Shown here piece by piece: positions 25,071 through 33,432 of a DNA stretch of 64,000 nucleotides. Under the pieces are notes generated by a model. The model was given only the letters and a program-made list of their open reading frames with translations. It did not search any database and was not told where the DNA came from. Each line of letters begins with the position of its first letter. The first letter of the stretch is position 1. Source of the DNA: Chelatococcus sp. HY11 (lineage in GTDB: Bacteria > Pseudomonadota > Alphaproteobacteria > Rhizobiales > Beijerinckiaceae); assembly GCF_018398335.1 (NCBI RefSeq), contig NZ_JAHBRX010000002.1, positions 1,488,001 through 1,552,000 of the forward strand, in the 5' to 3' direction. The position numbers were made by a program, and so were the translations under genes.

Positions 25071-25871
25071 CTAGCCGCGCACTTTCCGCAACCAGTCCAC
25101 CATGATGCGGTTGAACTCCTCGTCGAACTCCACATTCGGAAAGTGATAGCCGTCCTTGATCTCGATATAGTGAGCGCCCTTGATCTTCGCGGCAATCAGC
25201 TTGTTATCGCTGGGGGGCGTCGACAGATCGGCCGAGCCCGCGATGACCAAAGTCGGGATGTCGATGGTGTGCAGTCGATCTTCGACATTGTGGGTCAGGC
25301 AGGCGTGCATGCAGCCGAAATAACCGTCAAGCGATGTGCCGAGAAACGTTTCCCGCAGGGCTGCCCACCTCTTCGGGCGCCGGTCTCGATAGCCCGCACC
25401 GTAGCGGCGCTCCATATTCGCGGATACGATGCTTTCCAGCGTCCCCGACGCCTTGACGGCTGCGATACGGCCGAGCATGAGTTCAGTATCGCCATCCCAT
25501 TTTGCCGCCGTGCAGCACGCCATGAGCGAGGCGAGACGTCCGGGATAATCGGCGGCGATCACCTGGCCTATCATGCCGCCCATGGACAGTCCGATCAGAT
25601 GCACGCCACTGCTGAAGCCCAATGCGTCCAGCACGGATACGACATCTGTAGCTAGTCCTTCGATCGTGTACTCACCTTTGGTCGGCGTGCTTCCGCCGTG
25701 ACCGCGCATATCGACGCGCAGGACCTGGAAGCCCTCGGCGAGGATCGATGGAACTTGCTCGGCCCACATCCCGTAGTCGGATGTGAGCGAATGGGTCATG
25801 CAGACAACCGGTGCATCAGGTGGGCCGATGAGATCGTAGTTGATCAGGGACTGGCCTGTGTTGTGAAGCAA
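25071..25871 (-). CDS. Alpha/beta hydrolase (3-oxoadipate enol-lactonase-like)
   Basis: Hydrolase of 266 aa. The nucleophile elbow is GLSMGGMIGQ near 100, the acid Asp lies in AGSADLSTPP near 220 and the catalytic His in KDGYHFPNVE near 247. The DMRGHGGS loop and the PcaD-like style suggest an enol-lactonase or a thio/ester hydrolase. It is the last gene of the nine-gene leftward operon headed by the carnitine-dehydrogenase-like gene, 9 bases after an SDR. It could hydrolyse an acyl-CoA or ester made in that pathway (inference). Confidence 0.87.
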   Translation of the reverse strand: MLHNTGQSLINYDLIGPPDAPVVCMTHSLTSDYGMWAEQVPSILAEGFQVLRVDMRGHGGSTPTKGEYTIEGLATDVVSVLDALGFSSGVHLIGLSMGGMIGQVIAADYPGRLASLMACCTAAKWDGDTELMLGRIAAVKASGTLESIVSANMERRYGAGYRDRRPKRWAALRETFLGTSLDGYFGCMHACLTHNVEDRLHTIDIPTLVIAGSADLSTPPSDNKLIAAKIKGAHYIEIKDGYHFPNVEFDEEFNRIMVDWLRKVRG

Positions 25872-25880
25872 TTGTGCCTC

Positions 25881-26639
25881 CTAGTAGAAGATGCGGCCGC
25901 CGTTGACGACCAGCAGTTGACCAGTGATGCAACGGGCTTCCTGGCTCGCCAGAAAAGTGATCGCGTTGGCGATGTCCTCAGGCTCCGCGAAATGGCCGAT
26001 CGGTATTTCCCTGAGCGCCTGCTCATAAGTCTCCTTGGGGAGTTGCTTTGGGCCACGGGTGTTGGTGACGCCCGGAGCAATAGCATTGACGTTGATGCCG
26101 AATGGCGCCAACTCCCGGGCGAGGCCGCGCGTAAAGCCGGTCACACCGTTTTTGGCCGCGGCGTAGTCCACAATGTTCTTGTCGCCGATCAGCGTCGAGT
26201 CCGACGAGAGGCTGACGATCTTGCCGAACTTCCTGTCGCGCATCCCCGGAGCGACGAGCCAAGTGACATACATCGTCACCATGAGGTTGAGATCGACGAC
26301 GAAATCCCAGGTTTCGGGGACGGAGGCGAGGAACTCCGACGCGTTCTTGCGCGCGGTCTGCCCCACATTGTTGAGTAGGATATCGATAGGCCCCAGATCG
26401 GCCACGGTCTTGTCTATGGCGACCTTGACCGCCTCCCGATCGCGCATGTTCGTGACGATCGGCAACACCGTGCCGCCGGCTGCCCTGATCTGTTCCGCAG
26501 TCTCGCCAAGCGGGCCATCCTCAATGTCGAGAATAGCGACCTTTGCACCCTGCTCGGCGAATTTGATGGCGCTTGCGCGCCCGATGCCGTTCGCGCCACC
26601 GGTGACGAGTGCGACCCTTCCCGAGAAACGGTCGGTCAT
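25881..26639 (-). CDS. SDR-family oxidoreductase
   Basis: Short-chain dehydrogenase of 252 aa from the ATG at 26639, with GGAAGGA 8 nt upstream. Motifs are TGGANGIGRASA near 13-24, NNVG near 90, Ser in VSLSSDSTLI and YAAAKNG near 155. It ends LLVVNGGRIFY. It sits 25 bases after the LivF-type gene and 9 before the hydrolase. Style resembles 2-hydroxycyclohexanecarboxyl-CoA and 3-oxoacyl reductases; substrate unknown. Confidence 0.9.
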   Translation of the reverse strand: MTDRFSGRVALVTGGANGIGRASAIKFAEQGAKVAILDIEDGPLGETAEQIRAAGGTVLPIVTNMRDREAVKVAIDKTVADLGPIDILLNNVGQTARKNASEFLASVPETWDFVVDLNLMVTMYVTWLVAPGMRDRKFGKIVSLSSDSTLIGDKNIVDYAAAKNGVTGFTRGLARELAPFGINVNAIAPGVTNTRGPKQLPKETYEQALREIPIGHFAEPEDIANAITFLASQEARCITGQLLVVNGGRIFY

Positions 26640-26664
26640 GTGAGATCCTTCCCAAAATGGACTG

Positions 26665-27372
26665 TCAAGCAATCGCCAAATGACGGTTGCGAATGGATTC
26701 GTCCTGATCGAAATCTTCCCAAGTTCCCGAAAAGACGACTGCCCCGGTTCCGAGCACATAGACGTTTGACGTGGTCTGTCGGCCGAACCAGATATTTTGC
26801 TCCACCAGCAGCATGGTGATGTCGAGGTCGGTGCAAATCTTGCCAACTATTCTGGCAAGATCCTCGACGATCACCGGGGCCAGGCCTTCGGTTGGTTCGT
26901 CGAGGAGCAAGATCTTCGGACGCGAGGCGACGGCGCGGGCGACACTTAGCATTTGCTGCTGGCCTCCGCTCAGCTGTCCGCCCAGGCGCGCGCGCAGGGG
27001 GCCGAGCATCGGGAACCATTCGTAGATCTGTTCTGGTGGAATGGCCGGGCGATCGGCGGAGGCGCCGAAGCGGCCGAGTTCGATGTTTTCCTCCACGGTG
27101 ATGTGGGTGAATATCCGCCGATCTTCCGGCACGAAGGCGAGGCCACCTTTCGCACGCCGAAACCAGGCTTGCTTTCCGAGTGCCCGGCCTTCGAATTTAA
27201 TCTGCCCTTCCACGCGCGGACCGGAATTCGCGATCGATTTCAGCAGCGTCGACTTGCCGGCGCCATTTCGGCCGAGCACAGTCGTTCGCTGGCCAGCGGG
27301 GACGTTCAGGTTGATATCCTGCAGGATATGGCTTTGCCCGTAATAGGCGTTGAGGTTCTCAACCCGCAGCAT
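26665..27372 (-). CDS. Liv-type ABC transporter ATP-binding protein (LivF family)
   Basis: ABC ATPase of 235 aa, the LivF length, with Walker A GRNGAGKSTLL near 35, signature LSGGQQQMLSVARA near 135 and Walker B ILLLDEPTEGLAP near 155-167, the exact wording of LivF proteins. It overlaps the LivG-type gene by 14 bases. It forms the heterodimeric motor of the importer encoded at 26.7-31.3 kb. Confidence 0.94.
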   Translation of the reverse strand: MLRVENLNAYYGQSHILQDINLNVPAGQRTTVLGRNGAGKSTLLKSIANSGPRVEGQIKFEGRALGKQAWFRRAKGGLAFVPEDRRIFTHITVEENIELGRFGASADRPAIPPEQIYEWFPMLGPLRARLGGQLSGGQQQMLSVARAVASRPKILLLDEPTEGLAPVIVEDLARIVGKICTDLDITMLLVEQNIWFGRQTTSNVYVLGTGAVVFSGTWEDFDQDESIRNRHLAIA

Positions 27373-28144
27373 GATACATGTCCTTGCCGAGATAGACCTC
27401 GCGCACTGTGGGATCGTTGCGGACTTCTTCCACGCTGCCTGCTGCGATGACCTCTCCGTAGTTCATGACCATCACGGAGTCGGCCAGGGAGAAGATTACG
27501 TCCATATCGTGCTCGGTCATCACAACGGCAACGCCCTTCTCACGCCGGATCCGAAGGATCACTTCGACGATCCGCATCCGGTCGGCGGGTGCCATTCCCG
27601 CGGTGGGTTCGTCCAGCATCAGGATTTTCGGCTCGAGAGCCAGCGCGAGCGCAAGCTCCAGCCGCTTCTTGTCGCCATGAGATAACGTCGCGGCGGTTTC
27701 ACCCCGCAAGGACGCTATGCCGAGTTGATCGAGCAAACCAACAGCTTCCGCCAGCAGGTCGGGTGGGGGCGCCGTATGCCACCACGCGCCCGTGTGTTCA
27801 CCCCGGCTGCGGCGACGGGATTCAAGGGCGACGACGACGTTTTCCAACGCAGTGAGCTCGAGGAAAACACGAGACACTTGGAAAGTGCGGCCCATTCCCT
27901 CGATCGTGCGCTCGTGCGCCGGCATCCTGGTGACGTCCTTGCCCGCGAAATTCACATTGCCCGAGCGGCAGTTGACTTCCCCCGTCAATGCCTTGAACAA
28001 CGTCGTCTTACCCGCTCCGTTCGGGCCAATGATCGCGAGCGCCTCTCCGTCCCCGACCGACAGGCTCACGCCCTTGATGACTTCGAACGCGCCGTAGTTG
28101 ACGCGCAGATCTGCCGCTTGGAGCAACAGGCTTTGTGCGTTCAC
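27359..28144 (-). CDS. Liv-type ABC transporter ATP-binding protein (LivG family)
   Basis: ABC ATPase of 261 aa with Walker A GPNGAGKTTLFKALTGE near 40, the LivG phrase GMGRTFQVSRVFLELTALEN near 88-107, signature TLSHGDKKRLELALALA and Walker B LMLDEPTAGMAP. The signature has Ser-His-Gly instead of Ser-Gly-Gly, which is common in LivG. It starts with GTG at 28144, overlapping the permease stop (GTGA). Confidence 0.94.
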   Translation of the reverse strand: MNAQSLLLQAADLRVNYGAFEVIKGVSLSVGDGEALAIIGPNGAGKTTLFKALTGEVNCRSGNVNFAGKDVTRMPAHERTIEGMGRTFQVSRVFLELTALENVVVALESRRRSRGEHTGAWWHTAPPPDLLAEAVGLLDQLGIASLRGETAATLSHGDKKRLELALALALEPKILMLDEPTAGMAPADRMRIVEVILRIRREKGVAVVMTEHDMDVIFSLADSVMVMNYGEVIAAGSVEEVRNDPTVREVYLGKDMYHAAG

Positions 28145-29151
28145 GCCCGGCCTCCCTTCAAAAGGCGAGCGCGAAGCTTGCCGAGAATTCCGAGGACACC
28201 CGTCGGTGCGACGAGGATGATGACGACGAGAACGCCGCCGACCAGCATCTCCGACAAGCCGGGATAGTTACGCGTCCAGTAGTTGATCGACGTGAAGACG
28301 ACAGATCCCACGACAGGCCCCCAGAACGATGTGAAGCCGCCGAGCAGCGAGTTCAGCATGGGCTGGGTCGAGGCAAGCCAGTTGACCTGATCGAGCGTCA
28401 CGATGCGGGTCCAGGGCGCTGACAGGGCGCCTGCAAGAGCGGCGGTTCCCCCGGAAATCATGAAGGATATGACCCGATAGCGCGCGACATCGATCCCGAT
28501 GAACCTGGCACGGTCCGCATCCTCGCGAATAGCCCGAAACGTCCGGCCGAGGCGGGAGTGAATGACCCACCACAGTCCCCCGATAATCAGCAGGCATGCG
28601 ATCAGGAGGAACCGATAATAGGCGTTGCTATGGGTGAGATCGAGGCATGTGACGCCGAGGTTTATTATCGGTCTTGGAATGTTTCCCAATCCATCCTGTT
28701 CGCCGAGTGCCGGAGTAAAGCCGATGATCTTGCCGAGTGCTTCCGTCAGCGCCACTGTCAGGACGGCGAGGAATATTCCTGTCAATCGCTTCAGCGCGAC
28801 GATGCCGATTCCATAGGCGACAAGCGCCCCAAGGATGCCTGCGACGAGCAGAGTGACGACGAAGGGCAGCGGAAATCCGTATCGCAGTGACGCGCCGGTA
28901 AAGTAGGCGCCGATCGCATAGAAGCCCGCATGACCGAACGAGGCGAGACCGGTGTAACCGAACAGCAGGTTCCAGGAGAGGGCAAAAACCGACTGGATGA
29001 GCGTCATGCCGATGATGAACAGAAGCCCCGGATTCACGAGTTCCGGCGCGAAGAACAGCAAAACGACGAGCACGGCGCCGAAGGCAGAGAGCAGATACTG
29101 ATCGGTAAAAGATGCCGTCTGGCCAGACCTGGTCCAAGATGCGTCGGTCAT
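28141..29151 (-). CDS. Liv-type ABC transporter permease (LivM family)
   Basis: Membrane permease of 336 aa with about nine hydrophobic segments. The family motif NLLFGYTGLASFGHAGFYAI lies near 62-81 and the EAA-like loop SRLGRTFRAIREDADRARFI near 205-224. It is separated by one base from the LivH-type gene and overlaps LivG by four. Confidence 0.94.
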   Translation of the reverse strand: MTDASWTRSGQTASFTDQYLLSAFGAVLVVLLFFAPELVNPGLLFIIGMTLIQSVFALSWNLLFGYTGLASFGHAGFYAIGAYFTGASLRYGFPLPFVVTLLVAGILGALVAYGIGIVALKRLTGIFLAVLTVALTEALGKIIGFTPALGEQDGLGNIPRPIINLGVTCLDLTHSNAYYRFLLIACLLIIGGLWWVIHSRLGRTFRAIREDADRARFIGIDVARYRVISFMISGGTAALAGALSAPWTRIVTLDQVNWLASTQPMLNSLLGGFTSFWGPVVGSVVFTSINYWTRNYPGLSEMLVGGVLVVIILVAPTGVLGILGKLRARLLKGGRA

Positions 29152-29152
29152 G

Positions 29153-30034
29153 TCACAATGCTCCTTGCGGAGGGAACAGGCCTTGCGGACGCGCGATCAG
29201 GAAGACCGCCAGGAGAACATAGACGGCGATGCCACCATATTCGGGCAGGAACGTCGCGTTGGCGCTTTCGACCAAGCCGAGAAGTATACAAGCGACGAAT
29301 GTCCCACGGATACTTCCAAGCCCTCCGATCACCACAGCCAGAAATGCATAGAGGATGAAAGAACTACCGACATGGACGGAGAGTGTCTGGTTGGGAACAA
29401 GAATTCCCCCGGCAAAGCCGGCTAGAGCGAAGCTCGCAACAACGCTGAGCATCAGCACCATGGGTACGTTGATGCCGATCGTCCCAGCCATCCAGGGATC
29501 ATTGGCGACGGCGCGCATGATCTTTCCGGCCCACATGCGATTCATGATCAGTTCCAGAACAGCAAAGGCCGCCAGACCAATGACAATCACGAGGATCGTG
29601 TAGAGAGAGATGTAGGACGATCCAATCTTGACCGCCGTATCAACCTCCGGCGGCGGCATGACGGAATAATAGTCCGAGCCCCAGATGGCTTTGGCCACCC
29701 CTTCGCAGAAGAGCATCAGACCGAAGGTGGCGATGAGAACATAATGGTAATCGACGTTCCGTAACCGGCCGAGCACGAATTTATCGGTAACCAGCCCCAT
29801 TATTCCGATGGCGATGGCCGCGAGAAGCGCAACACCAATGAATGTCCAAAGGGAGCTGGGAGAAGCGCCGCCGATCGTATAGGCGATATAGGCGCCCAGC
29901 ATGAAAAAGGCGCCGTGGGCGAGGTTCAGGATCTTGAGGATCCCGAACACCCAAGTCAGACCGGCGGCTACCAGGAAAAATGCCATTCCCGACGCCAGAC
30001 CGTTGAACAATACAAAAACGAACTGATTGATCAT
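29153..30034 (-). CDS. Liv-type ABC transporter permease (LivH family)
   Basis: Membrane permease of 293 aa starting MINQFVFVLFNGLASGMAFF at 30034, where the start overlaps the stop of the binding-protein gene (ATGA). The LivH phrase VFGILKILNLAHGAFFMLGA lies near 30-49 and GGLGSIRGTFVACILLGLVE near 235-255. It partners the LivM-type gene. Confidence 0.94.
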   Translation of the reverse strand: MINQFVFVLFNGLASGMAFFLVAAGLTWVFGILKILNLAHGAFFMLGAYIAYTIGGASPSSLWTFIGVALLAAIAIGIMGLVTDKFVLGRLRNVDYHYVLIATFGLMLFCEGVAKAIWGSDYYSVMPPPEVDTAVKIGSSYISLYTILVIVIGLAAFAVLELIMNRMWAGKIMRAVANDPWMAGTIGINVPMVLMLSVVASFALAGFAGGILVPNQTLSVHVGSSFILYAFLAVVIGGLGSIRGTFVACILLGLVESANATFLPEYGGIAVYVLLAVFLIARPQGLFPPQGAL

Positions 30035-31287
30035 TGTGGAAGATCTTTGATGTCGAACTTCACGCCGGGGGTTGCGGGTTCGATCATCTGCGACGTATCG
30101 ATCTGCGCCATCTGGAGGATTTTGTAGAACGGGTCTGTGTCCGACGGCCCCATCTGCGAATAATAGCTTGTCGCGATCATCTGGTGGTCTTCCTTGCGGA
30201 AGCTGCATGGACCACCCGGCGTGTCGAAGGTGAGCTCCTCCATGGCCGCGATGACGGCGTCGGTTTGGCTCGATTTCGCTTTCCGGACACCTTCGAACAG
30301 TGCCATAGCGCTGCGTTGTCCCGCCATGACAAGCGCAGGCGGGAATTTGTTCCCCGTCGACTCGACATAGTCTTTGTAAAGCTGTTGGCTGAGCGGATTA
30401 CTCTTGAAAGGCTCAAGGTCGTTGTTCCAGTATGAAATCGACCACAGGTTGGGATAGGTGTTGCGGCCCATCGCCTTGCCTGTGACCTCACCGTTGCCGA
30501 CTTCACCGATGACCCTGAACTTGTCGTAGAGACCGACACCGCGAGCTTGCTGGAAGAAGCTGATCTGGGCAGCGCCCGCGACGCCGATATACAGCCCTTC
30601 GGCTCTTGAACTCATCAGGGCGTTGATCTGGGTGCGGAAATCCGTCGCCGTGCCCTGGGTGAAGATGGTATCGAGAACAGTTGCGTCCTTTCCAGGAGCA
30701 TATTTCTTGACGGCATTGCCGAAGAACAGTGCGGAATCGCGGCCGAAATCGCCGTCCGGAGCAATCGATATCCAGGTTTTGACCTGGGGGTGTGTCTCGA
30801 TCAGTGACCGCCCGAAAGAGCTGTACTGCGTATAGTTGTTGGCAACTGTCCGGAAGATATTGCGGTTGAAGAGTTCGTGGGTCACCGGCATGCCGGCCGC
30901 GCCGGCAATGATGACCACCGCGTTGAGCTCGGGGGCAAGCGGGGCGAGGCCCAGCGCGGTCACTGTTTGAGAGCCGCCGATCAACAGATTGATGCCAGCA
31001 CCCGCAAGTTCACGTGCAACCGCTACGGATTCCGCGCTATTGTACTTGTCATCACGCACCACCAGTTCGATCTGGCGACCGAGAAGACCGCCGTCGCGGT
31101 TCACTTGCATCGCGGCGATTTCGGTCCCCTTCATGAATTGGGTTCCGACTGGGGCGCCGACGCCGCTCAGCGCGTAGGACACACCTATTCTCAGCGGTCC
31201 TGACTGCGCGCGCAGATAAGTGGATCTCATGCCGAGTGACAGACTCGCGCTGGCGGCTAGACCCTTGAGCAAAGTTCTTCTTTTCAT
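30031..31287 (-). CDS. Liv-type ABC transporter substrate-binding protein
   Basis: Periplasmic binding protein of 418 aa (family 4, LivJ/K-like). The start MKRRTLLKGLAASASLSLGM has a twin-arginine signal (KRRTLLKG) and GGAGGGAAAG lies directly before the ATG. The mature protein begins near SGPLRIGVSYALSGVGAPVG. The DDKYNSAESVAVARELAGAG and FGRSLIETHPQVKTW blocks fit the family. Located between BKACE and the permeases, so the ligand is more likely a carnitine-like or hydroxy acid compound than a branched-chain amino acid (inference). Confidence 0.92.
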   Translation of the reverse strand: MKRRTLLKGLAASASLSLGMRSTYLRAQSGPLRIGVSYALSGVGAPVGTQFMKGTEIAAMQVNRDGGLLGRQIELVVRDDKYNSAESVAVARELAGAGINLLIGGSQTVTALGLAPLAPELNAVVIIAGAAGMPVTHELFNRNIFRTVANNYTQYSSFGRSLIETHPQVKTWISIAPDGDFGRDSALFFGNAVKKYAPGKDATVLDTIFTQGTATDFRTQINALMSSRAEGLYIGVAGAAQISFFQQARGVGLYDKFRVIGEVGNGEVTGKAMGRNTYPNLWSISYWNNDLEPFKSNPLSQQLYKDYVESTGNKFPPALVMAGQRSAMALFEGVRKAKSSQTDAVIAAMEELTFDTPGGPCSFRKEDHQMIATSYYSQMGPSDTDPFYKILQMAQIDTSQMIEPATPGVKFDIKDLPQ

Positions 31288-31307
31288 TTCTTTCCCTCCA
31301 AACACGG

Positions 31308-31324
31308 CCTAACTTCTCGTTAGG
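31308..31324. promoter_or_regulatory. Inverted repeat CCTAAC-N5-GTTAGG before the Liv-type binding protein
   Basis: Perfect 6-bp arms around TTCTC in the 80-bp gap between BKACE and the binding-protein gene. It could be a regulator site or a short transcript hairpin setting enzyme versus transporter expression. No T-tract follows, so it is not an ordinary terminator. Confidence 0.35.
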
Positions 31325-31367
31325 TCCGACGCGCATTTTTATGCCCACAGACCGACGCTGGCAAAGA

Positions 31368-32300
31368 TCAGAACGCGACGTCCGCGCCTCCCTTGAGGTG
31401 AAGGATCTGACGCGCCTCTTCAGGCGTCGCGATGCGCAGGCCAAGCCCCTCGATGATCATGCGCGCTAGCCTCACCTGCTCGGCGCTTGATTCCGCCTTG
31501 CGCCCGGGGCCGGCCCATAGCGAGTCCTCCAGGCCGACGCGCACATTCGCCCCCATCGCGGCGGCCTGGGCCGCGATACGCAGCTGGCTGGCGCCGGCGC
31601 CGAGTACGGACCATCGATAGTCGGCGCCGAACAATCGGTCCGCGGTGCGCTTCATATGGGCCACGTCTTCCGGATGGGTCCCGATCCCGCCCAGGATGCC
31701 GAAGACAGACTGGACGAAGAACGGCGGCTTTACGAGACCGCGCTCCGCGAAATGGGAAAGATTGTAAAGATGGGAGATATCGTAGCACTCAAACTCGAAA
31801 CGTGTGCCATTATCGCCGCAAGTATCGAGTATGTATTCGATGTCCTTGAATGTATTCCGAAAAACAACATCGCGTGTCGCCTCGAGATGCTGGCGCTCCC
31901 ACTCAAACTTGAACTCAGGATATTTCTCGAGGAGCGGGAATAGGCCGAAGTTCATCGATCCCATGTTGAGCGACGCGACTTCCGGCTTCAGTCTGGCGGC
32001 AGGGAGAACGCGCTCCTCCAGCTTCATATGGGGGCTTCCGCCCGAAGTGATGTTGATGACGGCGTCGGTCGATTGCTTAAGCCGCGGCAGAAAGCGCATG
32101 AACGCTTCGATTGTCTGGTCAGGCCGCCCGTCCTGAGGATTTCGCGCGTGCAAATGCAGGATCGATGCGCCGGCCTCCACGGCCCCCAGAGAATCCGTGA
32201 TGATCTCTTCCGGCGTGATCGGCAGGAAAGGCGACATGGTTGGCGTATGTATACCGCCGGTCACCGCGCAGGTGATGATGACAGGAGATCTTTCAGTCAT
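31368..32300 (-). CDS. Beta-keto acid cleavage enzyme (BKACE, DUF849)
   Basis: Zn-dependent TIM-barrel enzyme of 310 aa that condenses a beta-keto acid with acetyl-CoA to give acetoacetate and a new CoA thioester. The start ITCAVTGGIHTPTMSPFLPI, the zinc-binding HLHAR near 45-51, ITSGGSPHMKLEERVLP near 83-100 and the LEDSLWAGPG segment near 265 are family hallmarks. It follows a carnitine-dehydrogenase-like gene by 14 bases. That pairing is known for carnitine breakdown, where 3-dehydrocarnitine is the keto acid, so this specificity is the best guess. Confidence 0.93.
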   Translation of the reverse strand: MTERSPVIITCAVTGGIHTPTMSPFLPITPEEIITDSLGAVEAGASILHLHARNPQDGRPDQTIEAFMRFLPRLKQSTDAVINITSGGSPHMKLEERVLPAARLKPEVASLNMGSMNFGLFPLLEKYPEFKFEWERQHLEATRDVVFRNTFKDIEYILDTCGDNGTRFEFECYDISHLYNLSHFAERGLVKPPFFVQSVFGILGGIGTHPEDVAHMKRTADRLFGADYRWSVLGAGASQLRIAAQAAAMGANVRVGLEDSLWAGPGRKAESSAEQVRLARMIIEGLGLRIATPEEARQILHLKGGADVAF

Positions 32301-32314
32301 GTCAGCTTGGCATC

Positions 32315-33256
32315 CTATTCGTCCAGCATATCCCTGCGGAACTTTGCGACCTCGATCAGATTGCGGTCTCGCCAGATGTGGCGATTGTTGAGATCTGTAA
32401 AAGGCAAGGCTCCGCGTCGTTCGGCTTCGATCGTCTCCAGAACCGCGCCGGTCCAATCAGCGGACTTGCGCATCGTGTCCGTCATTCGGCGGAACATGGC
32501 TTGATAACGTTCGACATAGTCGCGTACCCCGCCGGGGGCGTTGAGGTCGATGGTCTCGAAGGGCCCCATGAATATCCAGCGGGATGCGAGACCATCGCGT
32601 ATACACGCATCCACATCCGCGGCACTTGCATATCCGCCGTCGACAAGCCGGAAGCACTCGTCAAGCACTGCTGCCTGCAGCCGGTTCAAAAGAAAGCCGT
32701 CGATCTCTCGCTTGACCAGCACCGGTTGCTGTCCAAGCGACTGCATCAGATCTACCGTCCTCCTGACCGTTTCTTCCGACGTCCACGACGCCGGAACGAT
32801 CTCCACCAGCCTGATCAGATGTGGCGGGTTCACCGGATGAGCGACGACGCAGCGCGCCCTCCCTTTCAGGGCTTCCGTAAACGCGGAAGGAAGCAAAGAC
32901 GAGGTCGATGAGGCGATTACGGCATCGGGGGGAGTGTGCCTGTCCAGGTTCGTGAAGAGCGCAATCTTCAGATCAAGGATTTCCGGCGCGTTTTCCTGCA
33001 CGTGGCAAACGCCGTCCAACGCTTCTTCCAAAGTGGGCATCGAGGCGATGCGCCGGGATATCTCGGCGGCGTCGTGACCATTGAGTAGATCCGCGTTGGC
33101 GAGATCAGGCAGGATCGATGCGATATAGTCCTTGGCGGTGGCCAACGCGTCTTCCCGCGGGTCCCACATCCTCACCTCGTAGCCACATCGCGCGTAGGCA
33201 ATCGCCCAGCCGCGGCCAATGAAGCCGGATCCAATGATGGCGACAGCCGAAGCCAA
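32315..33256 (-). CDS. 3-hydroxyacyl-CoA dehydrogenase-family enzyme, L-carnitine dehydrogenase-like
   Basis: NAD-dependent dehydrogenase of 313 aa. The Rossmann motif IIGSGFIGRGWAIAYARCGY starts at residue 6; IASSTSSLLPSAFTEALKGR and CVVAHPVNPPHLIRLVEIVP near 110-150 carry the catalytic His-Glu pair region, and a helical C-terminal domain contains GFLLNRLQAAVLDE. I choose the TTG at 33256 because GGGAGGAG lies just before it and the product starts directly at the nucleotide fold; an ATG at 33316 would add 20 untypical residues. L-carnitine dehydrogenase (about 320 aa) is the closest known activity by size and by the BKACE neighbour; other 3-hydroxy acids are possible. Confidence 0.85.
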   Translation of the reverse strand: MASAVAIIGSGFIGRGWAIAYARCGYEVRMWDPREDALATAKDYIASILPDLANADLLNGHDAAEISRRIASMPTLEEALDGVCHVQENAPEILDLKIALFTNLDRHTPPDAVIASSTSSLLPSAFTEALKGRARCVVAHPVNPPHLIRLVEIVPASWTSEETVRRTVDLMQSLGQQPVLVKREIDGFLLNRLQAAVLDECFRLVDGGYASAADVDACIRDGLASRWIFMGPFETIDLNAPGGVRDYVERYQAMFRRMTDTMRKSADWTGAVLETIEAERRGALPFTDLNNRHIWRDRNLIEVAKFRRDMLDE

Positions 33257-33351
33257 AAGCTCCTCCCAATCTTTGTGACGAGGTGTCGGGCACCGCGTCG
33301 ATCTTGGCTGAAGCATCTCCGGCAAAACCACGCTTGTCAATATCTCTGATC

Positions 33352-33361
33352 TGTGATCACA
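33352..33361. promoter_or_regulatory. Palindrome TGTGATCACA, candidate GntR operator
   Basis: A perfect 10-bp palindrome (TTGTGATCACAG context on the minus strand) in the divergent region between the carnitine-dehydrogenase-like gene and the GntR regulator. FCD-type GntR proteins often bind TTGT..ACAA-like palindromes. Confidence 0.5.
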
Positions 33362-33432
33362 ATTTGCAGGGCGCGTCTTTCGTGCTATGCCGCATCTCAC
33401 TGGCCGCATACCGGCGTCGGGAGCGAGAGTAG

